Source: Bettongia penicillata ogilbyi (Eukaryota; Chordata; Mammalia; Diprotodontia; Potoroidae). From it: a DNA stretch of 64,000 nt. A program made the position numbers and the translations under genes. The notes below the pieces were generated by a model. The model was not told the DNA's origin. It made no database searches and worked only from the letters and a program-made list of their open reading frames with translations. Position 1 is the first letter of the stretch. Each line of letters opens with the position of its first letter. Location: positions 1,557,501 to 1,621,500 of the forward strand of contig JAJHZJ010000252.1 in assembly GCA_023548195.1 (NCBI GenBank). Reading direction: 5' to 3'. Positions 1-10,929 of the stretch are shown here, piece by piece.

Positions 1-515
1 CATAGCACCAGTGTCTTCAGAGGAGGAATTTGAATTTACCTCTTCCTGTCTTTGAGGTCAGCTCTACTCTTCACCATGCCATACTGTCTCTCCAGCATAT
101 GGGAAAATATTATAAAACTTTCCTAATTATGGCTTTTTCTGAAGTGATGGTAGCACCGAGGAACATGGTATTTTCTGGTCCTTGTTGAGATTTACACCTT
201 TTCCACCAAACCAGGCATTCTGCTATTCAATTAAACTTATAATGAAATGGAATGAATGTAACTGTGGAATTGATATAACTTTGACACATTCAAAATATCC
301 TAAGATGTTTCACAGAAGAATTAAAGTGTTTGGCTTGGGTAGAGTAGACCAAGGAAAGGTAACAATTCAGGATCACATCAAAGCTAGTTTTCTTAAGAGA
401 AAGATCTCTTTGGATATACCAGTGGGGTATTGAATATTGAATGAACTGGGAATCTATGATGCTCCAACATCAAATCAGAAGGTCCTTGCAATAACATCAT
501 GCTTTTAGATCGAGT
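1..515. other. No feature recognised
   Basis: AT-rich sequence with no repeat family, coding exon or RNA gene that I can support. The short open frame at 182-433 has no recognisable domain and a length expected by chance in such DNA. Confidence 0.5.
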
Positions 516-650
516 CTAAACCTTCATTTTACACAAAATGATCCTAAAGTACAAAGAAGTGAAGGTCACATAGTAAGTGATAGAGTTCGATAAAGCTAGA
601 ACCCAGTTCTTGACTCTGAATCAAGAGCTTCTTGTCCTAGACCATCTTGA
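516..650 (-). repeat. MIR-like (CORE-SINE) fragment
   Basis: The order of motifs (tttacacaaaatg, aaggtcacatagtaagtg, agaacccagttcttgactc) matches the reverse complement of the MIR/CORE-SINE body. Both ends are lost and divergence is high, so it is an old copy. Confidence 0.5.
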
Positions 651-727
651 CCTATTTAGAACATGCACTGTTTTGTTTTTCATATAAGCTGCCCTCAAAT
701 CAAGCCTACACCTTATCTTCCCCAAGC

Positions 728-840
728 CAGAATTCAGTAGAAGTGTAAATATTTTTATATATATTATATGTTATATCATATAATAATATGTTATTAATTA
801 TATTAATAATGTATTAATTATATAATATATATACATTAAT
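728..840. repeat. AT-rich low-complexity block
   Basis: Almost pure A/T with repeated tatata, taataa and attaat words. No longer-period repeat unit is visible. Reading frames or TATA-like motifs here carry no weight. Confidence 0.8.
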
Positions 841-1035
841 CATTATAACCAGCTTCTGAGGGAGACCCTTGAAAGTCTGCTGCTGCCTCCACGTGAAAAT
901 CTCCAAGCTTGCCCCAAGTCCTTCTTACCACTTTTGCTCCCCCAGCAGCTGAGATTGCAACTGTTTTATCTTTCTTTTCCCCCTGTTGTTGCAGTGTGAC
1001 ACTGCCTAGCTCTATACAAACCTTCTCCTACTTGC

Positions 1036-1267
1036 CTTTAAGTAGCAGATTTTCAATGACCACCCAGGAGCAGGTTTCCTGAACAATGCTGTGGTTCCTT
1101 TCCTCATTGTTTGAATGCACCGTATTTGTAGCTGTTGACCGCAGGAGAGTCGCTGTTGTAATGTTGTAATACCCAAGCTCAAGACTCTCCTCATTGATGA
1201 GCATCAAGTAATAATTCTCCACCAATGAAGAGAGCCTTATGCAGATAGACGTGGTCTTCAGTTTACA
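1036..1267 (-). other. Exon-like open segment, unidentified
   Basis: On the minus strand a pyrimidine-rich tract ending in ccctatag is followed by 232 bases with no stop in one frame, ending at AAAG|gcaagt, which fits the AG|GCAAGT consensus of GC-AG introns. The reading includes YYLMLINEESLELGYYNITT and ends VVIENLLLKG. I do not recognise the protein. It may be a real exon, a pseudogene piece, the coding part of an unrecognised transposon, or chance. The frame has an in-frame stop immediately upstream of the proposed acceptor, as an exon boundary would allow. No conserved domain supports it. Confidence 0.2.
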
Positions 1268-1335
1268 CTATAGGGAAGGAATGAAATAATCTAGGAGTAA
1301 CGTTCTGAGGAGGAAAAAGGAAATCAAAGCCAGTG

Positions 1336-1587
1336 TTAGCATGTTGGTAGGTATGTGACAGGGAGTGAAGGGCATCTCTTCAAGTGTAGCCATCTGGACA
1401 GAATGGCGGAGATCTCAAACGAGAATCGTTCCAATGAAGAAGAACTTAGATCCAACCGATGAACCAAGAGTGTGCCATCGTTCTTAAAATAGCCAGCGGT
1501 GACTAGTAAGGTTGAAATATCCAAGTCAAGGGAAGTAATGGTAGTGTGTGCTGTTGAGATTGCAATATTTGGAGTATTGATTGTATC
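1336..1587 (-). other. Second exon-like open segment, unidentified
   Basis: A minus-strand frame runs open for about 250 bases just upstream of the previous segment. It includes AGYFKNDGTLLVHRLDLSS and keeps several CpG sites, unusual in this CpG-poor window. A possible acceptor (gctcagatag) precedes it, but no clear donor is visible. The link to the 1036-1267 segment is inference from proximity and strand only. Confidence 0.15.
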
Positions 1588-1732
1588 CTATCTGAGCACT
1601 AATTTGAAGAAGAAAATCGACAAATAAGCAAGTGTCTAGAGAAAAACAAGCAGAATGGCAAAGAATATGGAAATTATATTATACACGGAGTTATGGAGGA
1701 AACTGCAGGTAGCTTGGAGAAGAGATTTGGGA

Positions 1733-1947
1733 TAGGGCACTGCCAGTGGATAGAGTGCTAGGCCTAAGTTTAAATCCAGCCTCAGACGCTTACTAGCTAT
1801 GTGATGCTGGCCAAATTACTTAACCTCCTTTTGCCTTAATCACTGGAGAAGTTAATGGCAAACCACTTCGGTATCTTTGCCATGAAAAGTGCCTGGGGGC
1901 ACTATGGTCGACAAGGTCACAAAGAGTCAGAAACAACTGAACAACAC
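1733..1947 (+). mobile_element. tRNA-derived SINE with BovB-type tail
   Basis: A tRNA-like head (cagtggatagagtgctag, aaatccagcctcagacg) is followed by a CORE-like middle (gtgatgctggccaaattact) and by gcaaaccacttcggtatctt. The 3' tail cacaaagagtcagaaacaac closely matches the end of the BovB fragment at 13380-13425. Such tails are the usual recognition signal for the partner LINE. The copy is diverged and has no intact promoter that I would trust. Confidence 0.8.
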
Positions 1948-2504
1948 TACTGTCTATCCCAAGACATAACAGCTATAGGCAGAAAACCTGTCTTCCAGTA
2001 TATGAAGAGTTTAAAATATTTAAAGAAGTTTATTTTGCATTGTGCAAAAAGGTTGCAGTAGGACCAGTAGTTTTAAGTTACAGGAACATTACTGCCTCTT
2101 AATCTATTTATGCCCAATGCTGGAAAATTTGAAGCACACTGGATGGCATTCTGGCCGAGATGCCCAGAAACAATTCCTTCACTTGGAAGTGGGTGGATCA
2201 GAGAATCCTTTTGATTGTAAGATTACATGCTTCTTTTAACATATGTCCTGGCTTTATGCCATTACATTTGTTGTGGCTTATGTAGTTTTAAAAAGTTTTA
2301 TTATATCCTTGATTTTTATATCATCTTAATTTCAGAATATGTTCCTCTCTCCACCCCTTATCCAGAAAACCTGTCCTTTGTAACAAAAGCAGTTTAGTAA
2401 AATTAACCAAAATATCAGTGAAGTCTAACAGCAATCAGCAGAAATTGAAGAGAAGCAAATTTGCAGGCTAGATGTCAAAAAAAAATATTCTAACAGTGAG
2501 CATT

Positions 2505-2672
2505 GTCTGAAAGTGAATTGTGTTGTCCCAAGAGGTGGTGGGTTGTCCCTCCTTAGAAGACTTCAAAGAGAGGCTGGATGTCCATATGCCATGTGTGCTC
2601 TATGTAGGATTCATTTTATGTGTGGTTTGGATTACAAGATCACTGAGGTTCAGTTCTCAAAGTCTGTGATTC
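2505..2672 (+). mobile_element. CR1/L3-like LINE 3' end
   Basis: The stretch contains gtggtgggttgtccctcctt, agaggctggatgtccatatg, ggtttggattaca and tctgtgattctcatt. This is the characteristic order of the 3' untranslated end of CR1/L3 LINEs, including the ctgtgattct tail. No coding portion remains. Confidence 0.6.
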
Positions 2673-2689
2673 TCATTCAAGGGAGTATA

Positions 2690-3259
2690 GGGTATCCCTA
2701 AAATCTTAGAACAGTTTTAAACTTTAATAATTTCAGAAGTGTAAAGGCTACAAACTTTCAAAAAACATCATTTGAAAGCTAATTTAAATTTTTTACACTT
2801 GTTTTGTAAATTTTGAATAATTCATTTATAATTTAAATTTTGATTAGATGAAGCACTTGGTCATTGTGGATTGTGTGTGCAACAATTTCTGGATACACTT
2901 TTTCAGACTGGTGAATCATTTGAGGAGATATCCTCTCTAGTCACCTAATCTGTCTTCATTAGATTTTTTTCTTATGTGGTCACACTAAGACTGTCATGTA
3001 CATAAGAAAATCTCTTTGGATGATTTTTAAGGCTAAGATTACAAATGCAATCTTTTCAGTCACTGAGTAGCAGCTTATGAAAGTTTGTTTAAGTGTGAAA
3101 ATCATCTAGAGGAAGGTGTAGCACAAGACAGTGGTTATGTTGAAAATTAATTTAAAATTTTTAAACAATGATCTGTTCAGGTGTTTTTTTTTAATTTATA
3201 GCATTTATACTTAAAACATTATTGAAGCTTAAAACTGCACTAAGACTTTTGGGACATCT
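2690..3259 (+). mobile_element. mariner-type DNA transposon remnant
   Basis: The two ends are inverted copies: left gggtatccctaaaatcttag and, reading in from the right, agatgtcccaaaagtcttag, each followed by a cagttttaa block. TA dinucleotides flank both ends (2688-2689, 3260-3261), the known mariner target. Plus-strand translation of 2880-3130 gives broken transposase-like text: an IFFLCGHTK segment resembling the DFFLWG region of mariner transposase, then LDD-KAKITNAI. At about 570 bp it is less than half of a full mariner and carries stops, so it is an inactive, internally deleted copy. Confidence 0.75.
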
Positions 3260-3404
3260 TATATATGCAGTTATACCTATAGTCTTCCCCCTCTGCAAAA
3301 AAGGGAAGAGGATACATTTTCTCCCCTCTTTTTTAGGACAAAACTTGGTTATTATCATTATATTCAGCTTTAATTTTTTCTTTCCATTTATATTTTTATA
3401 GTTG

Positions 3405-3440
3405 TGTGTGTAGGTATATGTGTGTGTGTGTGTGTATGTA
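3405..3440. repeat. (TG)n microsatellite
   Basis: Mostly alternating TG with a few interruptions (gtgtgtgtaggtatatgtgt). It is short and imperfect. Confidence 0.85.
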
Positions 3441-3714
3441 GGCTCTGCTTATTTCACTTTATATCAATTCATTTATCTTTACGTTTCCCTGAATTATTCA
3501 CATTTGTCGTATCTTAGAACACAATAATTATTTCATTATATTTATATATACCAATTGATATAGCCATTTCTCCATCAATGGACATTGTACTAGATTTAGA
3601 ATATCATATTATTCCATTCATTTAATCCAATGTATTAACTATATATCTGTTCAAAATTATTTTTGTATTTTGTATTTTAAAAACAAAAATAATTTTTAAA
3701 TTGTTCTAAAATGT

Positions 3715-3910
3715 AGTCAGATTGTTTCAATGAGAAGAGTATTGGATTGGGAATCATAAGAAGTGGTTTCAAATCTAAGCTCTCCCTCCCTGTGTGACTT
3801 TGGATATATCACTTGAACTTTTCCAGACGTTATGTTTTTCATAAGTAAAAGGAGGAGATTGGACTAGACGATCTCTAACGTACCTTCCAACTCTAAATAG
3901 ATAAGTCTAT
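3715..3910 (+). repeat. MIR-family SINE
   Basis: The stretch holds the MIR order of head (gagtattggattgggaatca), core (tgtgtgactttggatatatc) and 3' part (gattggactagacgatctct, ccttccaactctaaat). It is nearly full length and strongly diverged. Confidence 0.65.
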
Positions 3911-3954
3911 GACAATAAATTGTTGCTAGATTTTTTTTTTAAAACCATAATCTA

Positions 3955-4145
3955 TATTGTAAAGTAATATGGTTTAGTGAATAGCCTACTCGTAACCAGA
4001 ATGATCTGGACTCATACCTATCTAATATTTACTGTGTGACTGTGGGCAAATCATTTAACCTCTCAGACAGCTCGATAAGATTATAAGTTACAGTGAGATT
4101 ATTATTTGAGAAGATGGAAGCTCCATCAATGTCATAAGCTAATTT
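3955..4145 (+). repeat. MAR1-like marsupial SINE
   Basis: The sequence contains a SINE core (actgtgtgactgtgggcaaa, tcatttaacctctcagacag) followed by a loose ataagattataagttacag block, as in the better-preserved copies at 10736 and 55030. The 3' end is badly eroded. Confidence 0.5.
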
Positions 4146-4588
4146 TTTTTACTTTTCCTTATTTTTTTAATGTAGATTAACTGAAGTGAGGTTGAACTGG
4201 TACATTCTTTGAGACCAAACTGATATTATTTATCTGCAAGACTGACATGGTAGCCTACAACTATAGAGTATGCTAGTTATAATATAAAGTCTACTCCATA
4301 ACATAAATAAAATGGATGCTCAGTTTAGTTCATGATGTGGGCATACGTATCAGGAATATCAGCCAATGTTCTGATATTCCCTTGGAAGTCCATCTCTAGT
4401 CTAGAGGTGTAGAAAGTGAGCATATGAGGCACTCAAGGTTGTAGTTTTAAGCAAAATCTGTTATAAGGCTACATAGGCTCAGGAGATAAGTACCCCCATT
4501 ATGCAGCCACCGGATTGAAGTATTCTCAACTCCAAAGCATATAGCTACGATGATATTATGAATGTATGAGTATAGTATACAATATGTG

Positions 4589-4591
<3 letters not shown>

Positions 4592-4631
<40 letters not shown>

Positions 4632-4634
4632 ACA

Positions 4635-4673
<39 letters not shown>
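4592..4673. repeat. Compound (CT)n/(CA)n microsatellite
   Basis: A long CT run passes into short CACT interruptions, a second CT run and then a CA run. It explains the low-complexity open frames on both strands at 4447-4768, which are not genes. Confidence 0.95.
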
Positions 4674-4789
4674 GAATGAACAAACAGGAGGACAGTATCT
4701 CACAGAAGTCCAAAAGTACTGAAGCTAGTGGGAAACAAGGAGATGGCTATTCTAGGCCTTTTCCTTAAATATACATTTCCTTAAATATA

Positions 4790-5690
4790 GATTTTGCAGT
4801 TCATGGCTCCGACTTCCAATGAGCAGGTCCAACCAGAGGGACAGAAGGTTCTTATGACATGTGAGTACTAAGGCTGATTCAATCTTGCAGGATGATGAGA
4901 TATTTGTCCCCACTGTCTGAAGGCCAGGTGGGGTCTGAGGCTTTAAAGTTCTTAAGGTGTCCAGCCCTTATCTGTGTTGTTACCCTGATTGTAGGGGGTA
5001 GGCCCCACTACCTTAGTTCCATTTACCCATTAATAGATTAGCTTTTGCAAAGGAATATTTACTTCAAAAGAGCAAATATACACTTTTCCTCCCAATGTGT
5101 GGGGCTTAATTCCCTCTCTACACAATCTCAGTCTTTGGGGAGGAGAAGGAAATTAGGTTCATACTTTAGTTCAGAAATAGATCACAATCCCAAGTTTGAA
5201 GTCCAAAGCTCTCCTGGGTCTTGGGTGCTAGGTACCCTTGCTTCTCTAGGCTACTCTTCCAGGCCAGCTGGCTATAACATCTCACCTAGAATCCTGACTC
5301 CAAGCTTGCCATGGCTCAAGGTCTGAGGCCCAGTGGGGATTGCTGTCTGTACCTGAACCTGAGAAGGATAAAGGAAACAGAACAGGGAAAACACCTCCAG
5401 ACCCATTTCTCAAAAGTTATACAATAAAAGGAGAGGTAGGTTCATGGTACCTTCTCTGGTGTATGAGTTTCTTTCAACTGGGTATGAGCTTCACTCTCTG
5501 GTCTCAGGAGGACAGAGCTCATAGGAAAGAGAGGTTCTTCCAGTCTGGCAGTTTTAAAAGTTGCAGCCTATTCTGACTGCACAGACAATCAATTACCACA
5601 TGGTAAGCAAACCCAGAGAAGAAGGGTATTTCCTCGTTGGGCAGTCTTGGCATATTCTCTTCTTTCCGTGCCATTCCACATATTCATTGT
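4790..5690. mobile_element. LTR-like dispersed repeat, copy 1
   Basis: The block shares ordered similarity with 62525-63243: tgattgtagggggtaggccc against ttattgtaggagtggggtcc, gagaaggataaaggaaacag against aagaaggataaagaaaacaa, and ttgggcagtcttggcatatt against ttaggcagtctggacgtact. It has weaker similarity to 19540-20404. The size, lack of coding sequence and clean insertion of the other copies suggest a solo LTR of an endogenous retroelement. Exact ends and orientation are uncertain, and no gag or pol lies next to it. Confidence 0.5.
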
Positions 5691-6915
5691 TAAAAAGCTA
5701 ATGTTAACTGACCATCTAATTTTTTAGTAAATTTCAAATATTATTATAATTATATTATGTGTTAATGTAATGTATAGTATAACATATTATAATTAATTTC
5801 AAATATTATAGAAATGAGAATCAACAATTAAAGAAATTGACCAAATGCAGGTTAATTTGATAGGTGCTCAGAGGACACAAATGGTTTTCTCCACCCATAT
5901 CACTCCTCCCACCACACTGGAAAGAAAACAGGAAGTGAATGGTAAAACAAGTAAATGAGGAAATGGCTTCCCCACTCCAGGAGGAGAAGGGGGAGGTCTT
6001 GTGAACAGGGGGTATGTGACTCACTGACCCCACAGTATACTGATTCTGCCTATTCTTCCTTGTATCCACATCTGGTCACCAACTCCCTGCACTTCTCAAT
6101 TTGAGGTCATCAGTACCGTAGTTCCAATTTGGACTCCTCATTGTCAATACTTTATGCTTTTTTCCACTTGCACATACCAGTCAAAAAGACATAGTCCTAG
6201 TCAACACGGATGCTCCTCCACCTGGACTTCCAGAGGATTCTTCTGTCTGCTTTCCCCTATGACTGCTGCTTTGCTGCTAAAGTCCCTTAAAGGACACAGG
6301 AACTTGAGGAGAGCTCCGTAATGTCTGTTCATCTGTGGGCATACACTTTTGGCCCACCAAGTCTCCATGGTAAAGACCCTGGAGGGGCAGGTGATCTTCA
6401 CTGAACCAAGGGTTGCACTAATAAATGGCACTTCCATATGTGTGTGATGACCTCCTTGTGACAGTTCTCTGTAAAGATTTTCTGGAATGGGAAATGGAAA
6501 GTGGAGACATAGCATACGACTGCTATCTTACACAGAGAGGTTTAATAAAGTAGAAGGATTCTTTTAATGGATTTGTGGTACTATAGTTGTATTTTTACTC
6601 CAAGAAGATTAACCACGATTTTCACTAATAGAATATATGTCAGAGACGTAGATCTTTCCTGAACAGTCGTAGTTCAGTAAATGTTTGTAAATATTATTCC
6701 TTTATTTCCTAACAATCTTTATAATCATGTGTTATTATGCAACTTTGTCATAGTTTCTTATCTGTACCCCAAAACATTTATAATAGTAACATCAGAGATC
6801 ACCATAACAAATATGATACTAATAACATTTGAAATATTGTAAGAATTGCCAAATTGCAACACACAGACTTGATGTGAGCACTTACGATTGGATAAATGGC
6901 ATTACAAGACTTCCT
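5691..6915. other. No feature recognised
   Basis: Mixed sequence with an AT-rich patch at 5700-5820. The minus-strand open frames at 5821-6069 and 6201-6515 show no domain I recognise. Confidence 0.45.
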
Positions 6916-6919
6916 TGAT

Positions 6920-7760
6920 ACAGACTAACAGTTTATTGATTCTCTAGGATTTTTAAGAAAATTATCATGTGATCAACAAATAAGAATAATTTAATCTCGG
7001 TTTCTCTCTTAATGATATTTCTAGTATTTTTAGAACTGTATCAAATAATGGAGGGTAATGGGGACATCTTGACTTCCTCCTGTATTTATTGAGAAGCCTT
7101 CTAATCTTTCCTTGTTGCATATAATGTTTACTCTGGATTTTAGATAGATACTTCATACAAAAGAACCACACCATAGCTATATATTGTAGAGTATTTAGCA
7201 TAAATGTGTGTTATACTTTATCAAGGAATTTTTAAACTTATATTGGCGTAATTATGAATTGTTGGATGTTTTTGTTTTTAATTTTTAGATTAAATTTTGT
7301 TGATTATTTAGCTAGCATTGAGCAACCTTTGCATTCCTGATATATTCCAAATTGATCATAATGAATGATTTTTTTTTTACAAATTGCCATAGTGCTTTTA
7401 CAAAATTTAATATAAAATTATGGTATGTAAAATTTTGGAATCATATTCATGAATGTAATTGGTCTATCATTCTTTTGTTTTTGCTTTATATTTCCCTTAT
7501 TTAAGCATTAGAATTCTGTCTCATAACAAGACTTTTGGTACTTTCTTGGTTTTTGAGAATAATCTGTGAGGTATGGGTCTAATTGTACTTTAAAATTTTT
7601 ATATCATCAGGACCATAAATTGTTTTTTTCTTTTAGTGGTTTCTTTATAACTAGTTCTGTTGCCTTTTCTGAATTGAATTATTTAAGATCTCTATTTGGG
7701 GTTCTGTTAGTTTGGGTATTTTATATTTTTGAAGATAATTCTCTAATCTGATCTAAGTGT
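6920..7760 (-). mobile_element. Old L1 ORF2 (reverse transcriptase region) fragment
   Basis: Read on the minus strand, the block matches the L1 reverse transcriptase region in order. Plus-strand landmarks are tattgattctctaggatttt (7 kb end), agcaacctttgcattcctga and tattcatgaatgtaattggt. The last two correspond to positions 30376 and 30484 in the L1 at 28236-32547. All frames are broken. It appears to have landed in, or truncated, the gypsy-like pol to its right. Confidence 0.7.
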
Positions 7761-7784
7761 GCAGCAAGAATGGGTTATAGCTTT

Positions 7785-9475
7785 CTGCACAAGTCTCCTA
7801 CTTCTCATTGACATTTGGAGTCATCTTAGGCCAGTAAAATCTGTTGCTTACTGGCTCCAAGGTTATTGACCCAAATATCCGGAGTCATCATGTAGAAAAC
7901 TTTCATGGCCATAAATCAGCAAGCTCTGGGTAATACCAGCTGCTTCCTAATCCCATGTGTGCCAGCATTCGCAATCCTGTGTAAAATGTCATTGTACAAC
8001 TGACAACTTCTGTTATGGTCTCAGCAGGTGGTTGCTTTCTAGGTAGCGTCTCTTCAATCATTTAGCATCGTTGCTTCACTTCTTAGTTTGTATTTCTTCC
8101 TAAAGTCCTTCACCAGCCATCTGCCCTCTCCACTGACAGACCAGTGAAGCAAAAAGGTGATTTAATGAAACAAAGTTTATATACACTGTTACTATTCTGT
8201 CTGGTGCAAGTGCCAACCTCTCAGCTATACTCCCAGTGGATATTAAATAGATACCATATATCGCTGTTAATGCTTCTTTGGATATCCCTATAGATTTGAA
8301 TTCTTTGAGACATCATCTATGTGGTTTCCTTGGTCTGTACTGTACACTGAATTCATGATTAGTCAATACTGTTTCCCATCCTTGGCAAACAGCATCCAAT
8401 TTGAAACTACTCAAAATGTCAGTGGACATTTCTGTTCACTCTTGAAACTGAGAATCTTAGAGGTCTTCAATGATAGCCCACTTCAAAGTCAAGGACTCCA
8501 CATAGGAGTCCTACGCACAGGATGGTAAACTTCAGTGTCATTACAGTGTCATAGGCAATCAGTTTGTGATGACAACTGCTCTCTTGGTACAATTCTGCTT
8601 CTTAGCCTTCGAAGCTAGCAGCTGCATGAGAAACAGAAGGCTCATCTAGAACCACATAAGCCAACACTGGTGTATGCATGAGACAATTGAACTAGTCTTT
8701 ATAAAAGCTTGTTCATTTTTTCTAACCTTTTTTTATCTTTTCAGTTATACATCTTTAAGAAGTATAATCCTTTATAAATTTACAAGAGTAACTTTTAAAT
8801 CCTAAATGTCTTATATCTTGTAATTTACTTGGATATTGACGCTTTAAAGATTGCTACTGTTTTCTCTGGGTCAGTGCTCACTCCTTCCTGAGGTATTAAA
8901 CAACCTACATATTTAACAGAGACTCTGCAAAGCCGGTACTTGTCAGTGATAATTTCGGAAAAGCACACTCTAGTGTATCGAATATTTCATCACTCTTCTT
9001 TCAGAAAAACCGAATTTATCCATATTGCCACCATTTGCAAATCATCCGTAATTATTCCAAATACTTTCTCTACCAGCCAGTGGAAAGTGTCAGGTGCCTC
9101 CAAGATAGCTTGAGGCATAGACTCAAATTGTTAAAATCCAGCTCAGCAGATGAAACCTGTCTTCTTGTGTGTGGTTTTTTGTTTTGCTTTTGCATAGGAA
9201 TCTGATAACAACCTACTGCATTTATCCAATACTGAAAACCATTTTTTGCCTAACCAATAAACCAGAGCATATGGAATTCTTGGGATTATGTACTATATTC
9301 ACTTTAATTCTTATATTCAATATGCTGGTCACACATCAGTATCTTCCTTTTGTACCACCACCACAAGTGATGCATATGAACTGCTAGACACTGTGATATA
9401 AGTAATCAACACTTCTTTAAAGTGTTTTCTGAGATTTTCTATCACAGGGAAAGGGATTTTCCCAGTTTATTCTCC
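7785..9475 (-). pseudogene. Decayed Ty3/gypsy-like pol (RT-RNase H-integrase)
   Basis: Minus-strand translation in shifting frames gives pol landmarks in the correct order. From right to left these are SSSYASLVVVVQKED and GCYQIPM (RT fingers/palm), SMPQAILEAPDTFHWLVEKV, then VSVKYVGCLIPQEGVSTDPE (RT thumb). Next come FKLDAVCQGW and VQYRPRK (end of RNase H), and RFYWPKM followed by TCAESYNPF (integrase zinc-finger region). In Ty3/gypsy elements these motifs occur in this order. Frameshifts and stops interrupt all of it, and the catalytic palm aspartates are not intact. No LTRs or gag are recognisable. The left side runs into an L1 fragment. It could alternatively be a retired domesticated pol gene, but the decay argues against present function. 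Confidence 0.65.
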
Positions 9476-9824
9476 AATAGTTGGAAGTAAGGTGTATCTC
9501 ATGAGACACCTTGCTTTCTATCCCTGGATGAATTTTTTCCTACTGGTCTGGAGTTCAGATGATATGATCAGTGGGAAAGAGCAGAGAAAAGAGAGAAGGG
9601 CTCCCTTTCCCTTTATTACTTTCTAGTACAAAAAAAAAGAAGCCTACCTCTCCAAAACAGTGCTGAGGTTCAGATCTTTAGAATCTGAAAGAATTTCTTC
9701 TTTTATAGACAGGCCCTGTAGGTTAGTGATGCTTTCAGCTTAATCACAAGATATAGCCTATAAGGTGGAAATTGCCTTTTTTTCAGTGACCAAAGTTCTA
9801 TAATCCTCTTGATTGACTGATTTA

Positions 9825-10073
9825 TGTTCATTGTTTTTCAGTTGTGTCTGACTCTTCATGAATCCTTCTGGGGTTTTCTTGGCAAGGCTACTAGAGTGGC
9901 TTGTCATTTCTTTCCTCCAGCTCATTTTACAGATGAGGAAACTGAGGCAAACAAAGTTAAACAACTTGACCAAGGTCACATAACTAGTGTCTGAGGTCAG
10001 AATTGAACTCAGGAAGATGAGATTTCCTGACTTTAGGCTTCTCACTCTATCTATTATGCCACTTAGTTGCTCA
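9825..10073 (-). mobile_element. tRNA-derived SINE with BovB-type tail
   Basis: A complete reverse-oriented copy. The tail (gttgtgtctgactcttcatg) is at the left. It is followed by ggggttttcttggcaaggct, the core (caaggtcacataactagtgt) and the tRNA-like head (atgccacttagttgctc) at the right. It belongs to the same family as the copies at 1733, 14522, 15787, 25576, 44044 and 60078. Confidence 0.85.
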
Positions 10074-10544
10074 TATTGATTCATATATTACATTTTGGGC
10101 CCCTTCATTGATGGATTAATTGATTGACTCTGTGACTACATCAACTGAGGTAGGAAGGGAAACTCCCCCCTATACTGATTATATTCTGTTATTACATTGA
10201 GATAAGGAAGGGAACTCCCTCTACAACATAACAGTTAAGAGAATCCTAACAAGAAGCAAGTTTTTCCTCATCTTTTTTCTCTTTTCCTTCTTCACAGATC
10301 ACTTAGAGAGCCCCATAGGTCACAGTGAACCCACCCATACTCTTCCATGACACAACACTGTTATTCCTGGTTTCAGTGTTATTAAAATTTATATACATTA
10401 CTGTATATTGCTATACATTTACATTAGAATTTACTATAACCTCTGTAGAAGAAGTTTTTGAAATAGATATTTACATAATTATATACGGAATAAATGTAAA
10501 ATAAATGTAAGATGCTTCATTCTAAGGTAGCTAGGGCGGGAAGG

Positions 10545-10735
10545 CACTAGCAGTTAAGAGTGAATCAGGAAAGGATTCATGTGGAAGATAGTACTTGAGT
10601 TCTATCTTAAGCAAAGGGAGGGACACTGTGAAGTAGAGGTGAGGGCTAGAGTACATTACAGGCATGGGGAATGGCTCACGCAAAGCCCCTGCGACTGGTG
10701 GGAAGACAAAGGAGAGGCCACTTCGGTTTCTTGGT
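10545..10735 (+). repeat. R1 ancient dispersed repeat, internal fragment
   Basis: The stretch contains tactagttgagac-like and ttacaggcatggggaatgg blocks that line up with the R1 copies at 16380, 57590 and 60340 (gacttgaaggaagcc, attccaggcaaggggga). R1 is my name for a long multi-copy repeat seen repeatedly in this window. Its class is not clear to me. Confidence 0.5.
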
Positions 10736-10925
10736 ATGATATATAGAGAGTGGGTCTTGGGCTGGAGAAGACCAGAATTCAGGGTCTACCTCTGCTATTT
10801 TTTAGCTGTGAGATTGTGGAAAAGTCACTTACCCCCTCAGTTCCCCTATGCAACTCTCTAAGGCTATAAATTACAGATAAGGATGAGTAGCATATTTGAA
10901 TGGGGGGAAGAAGATGCTACCATTG
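10736..10925 (+). repeat. MAR1-like marsupial SINE
   Basis: The copy has tgggctggagaagaccagaa, ctgtgagattgtggaaaagt, caactctctaaggctataaa and ttacagataagg. This order is shared with the copies at 53460 and 55030. It is moderately diverged. Confidence 0.6.
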
Positions 10926-10929
10926 AAAT

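Noticed and set aside
4592..4673. CRISPR-like direct repeats
   Set aside because: Simple dinucleotide repeats. There are no regularly spaced repeats with unique spacers anywhere in the window.
4447..4768. Serine/leucine and arginine/glutamate repeat open frames
   Set aside because: These are translations of the CT/CA microsatellite. The same applies at 45165-45404 and 61132-61338.
9169..9387. 72-codon plus-strand frame
   Set aside because: Antisense to the decayed gypsy-like RT; explained by that element.
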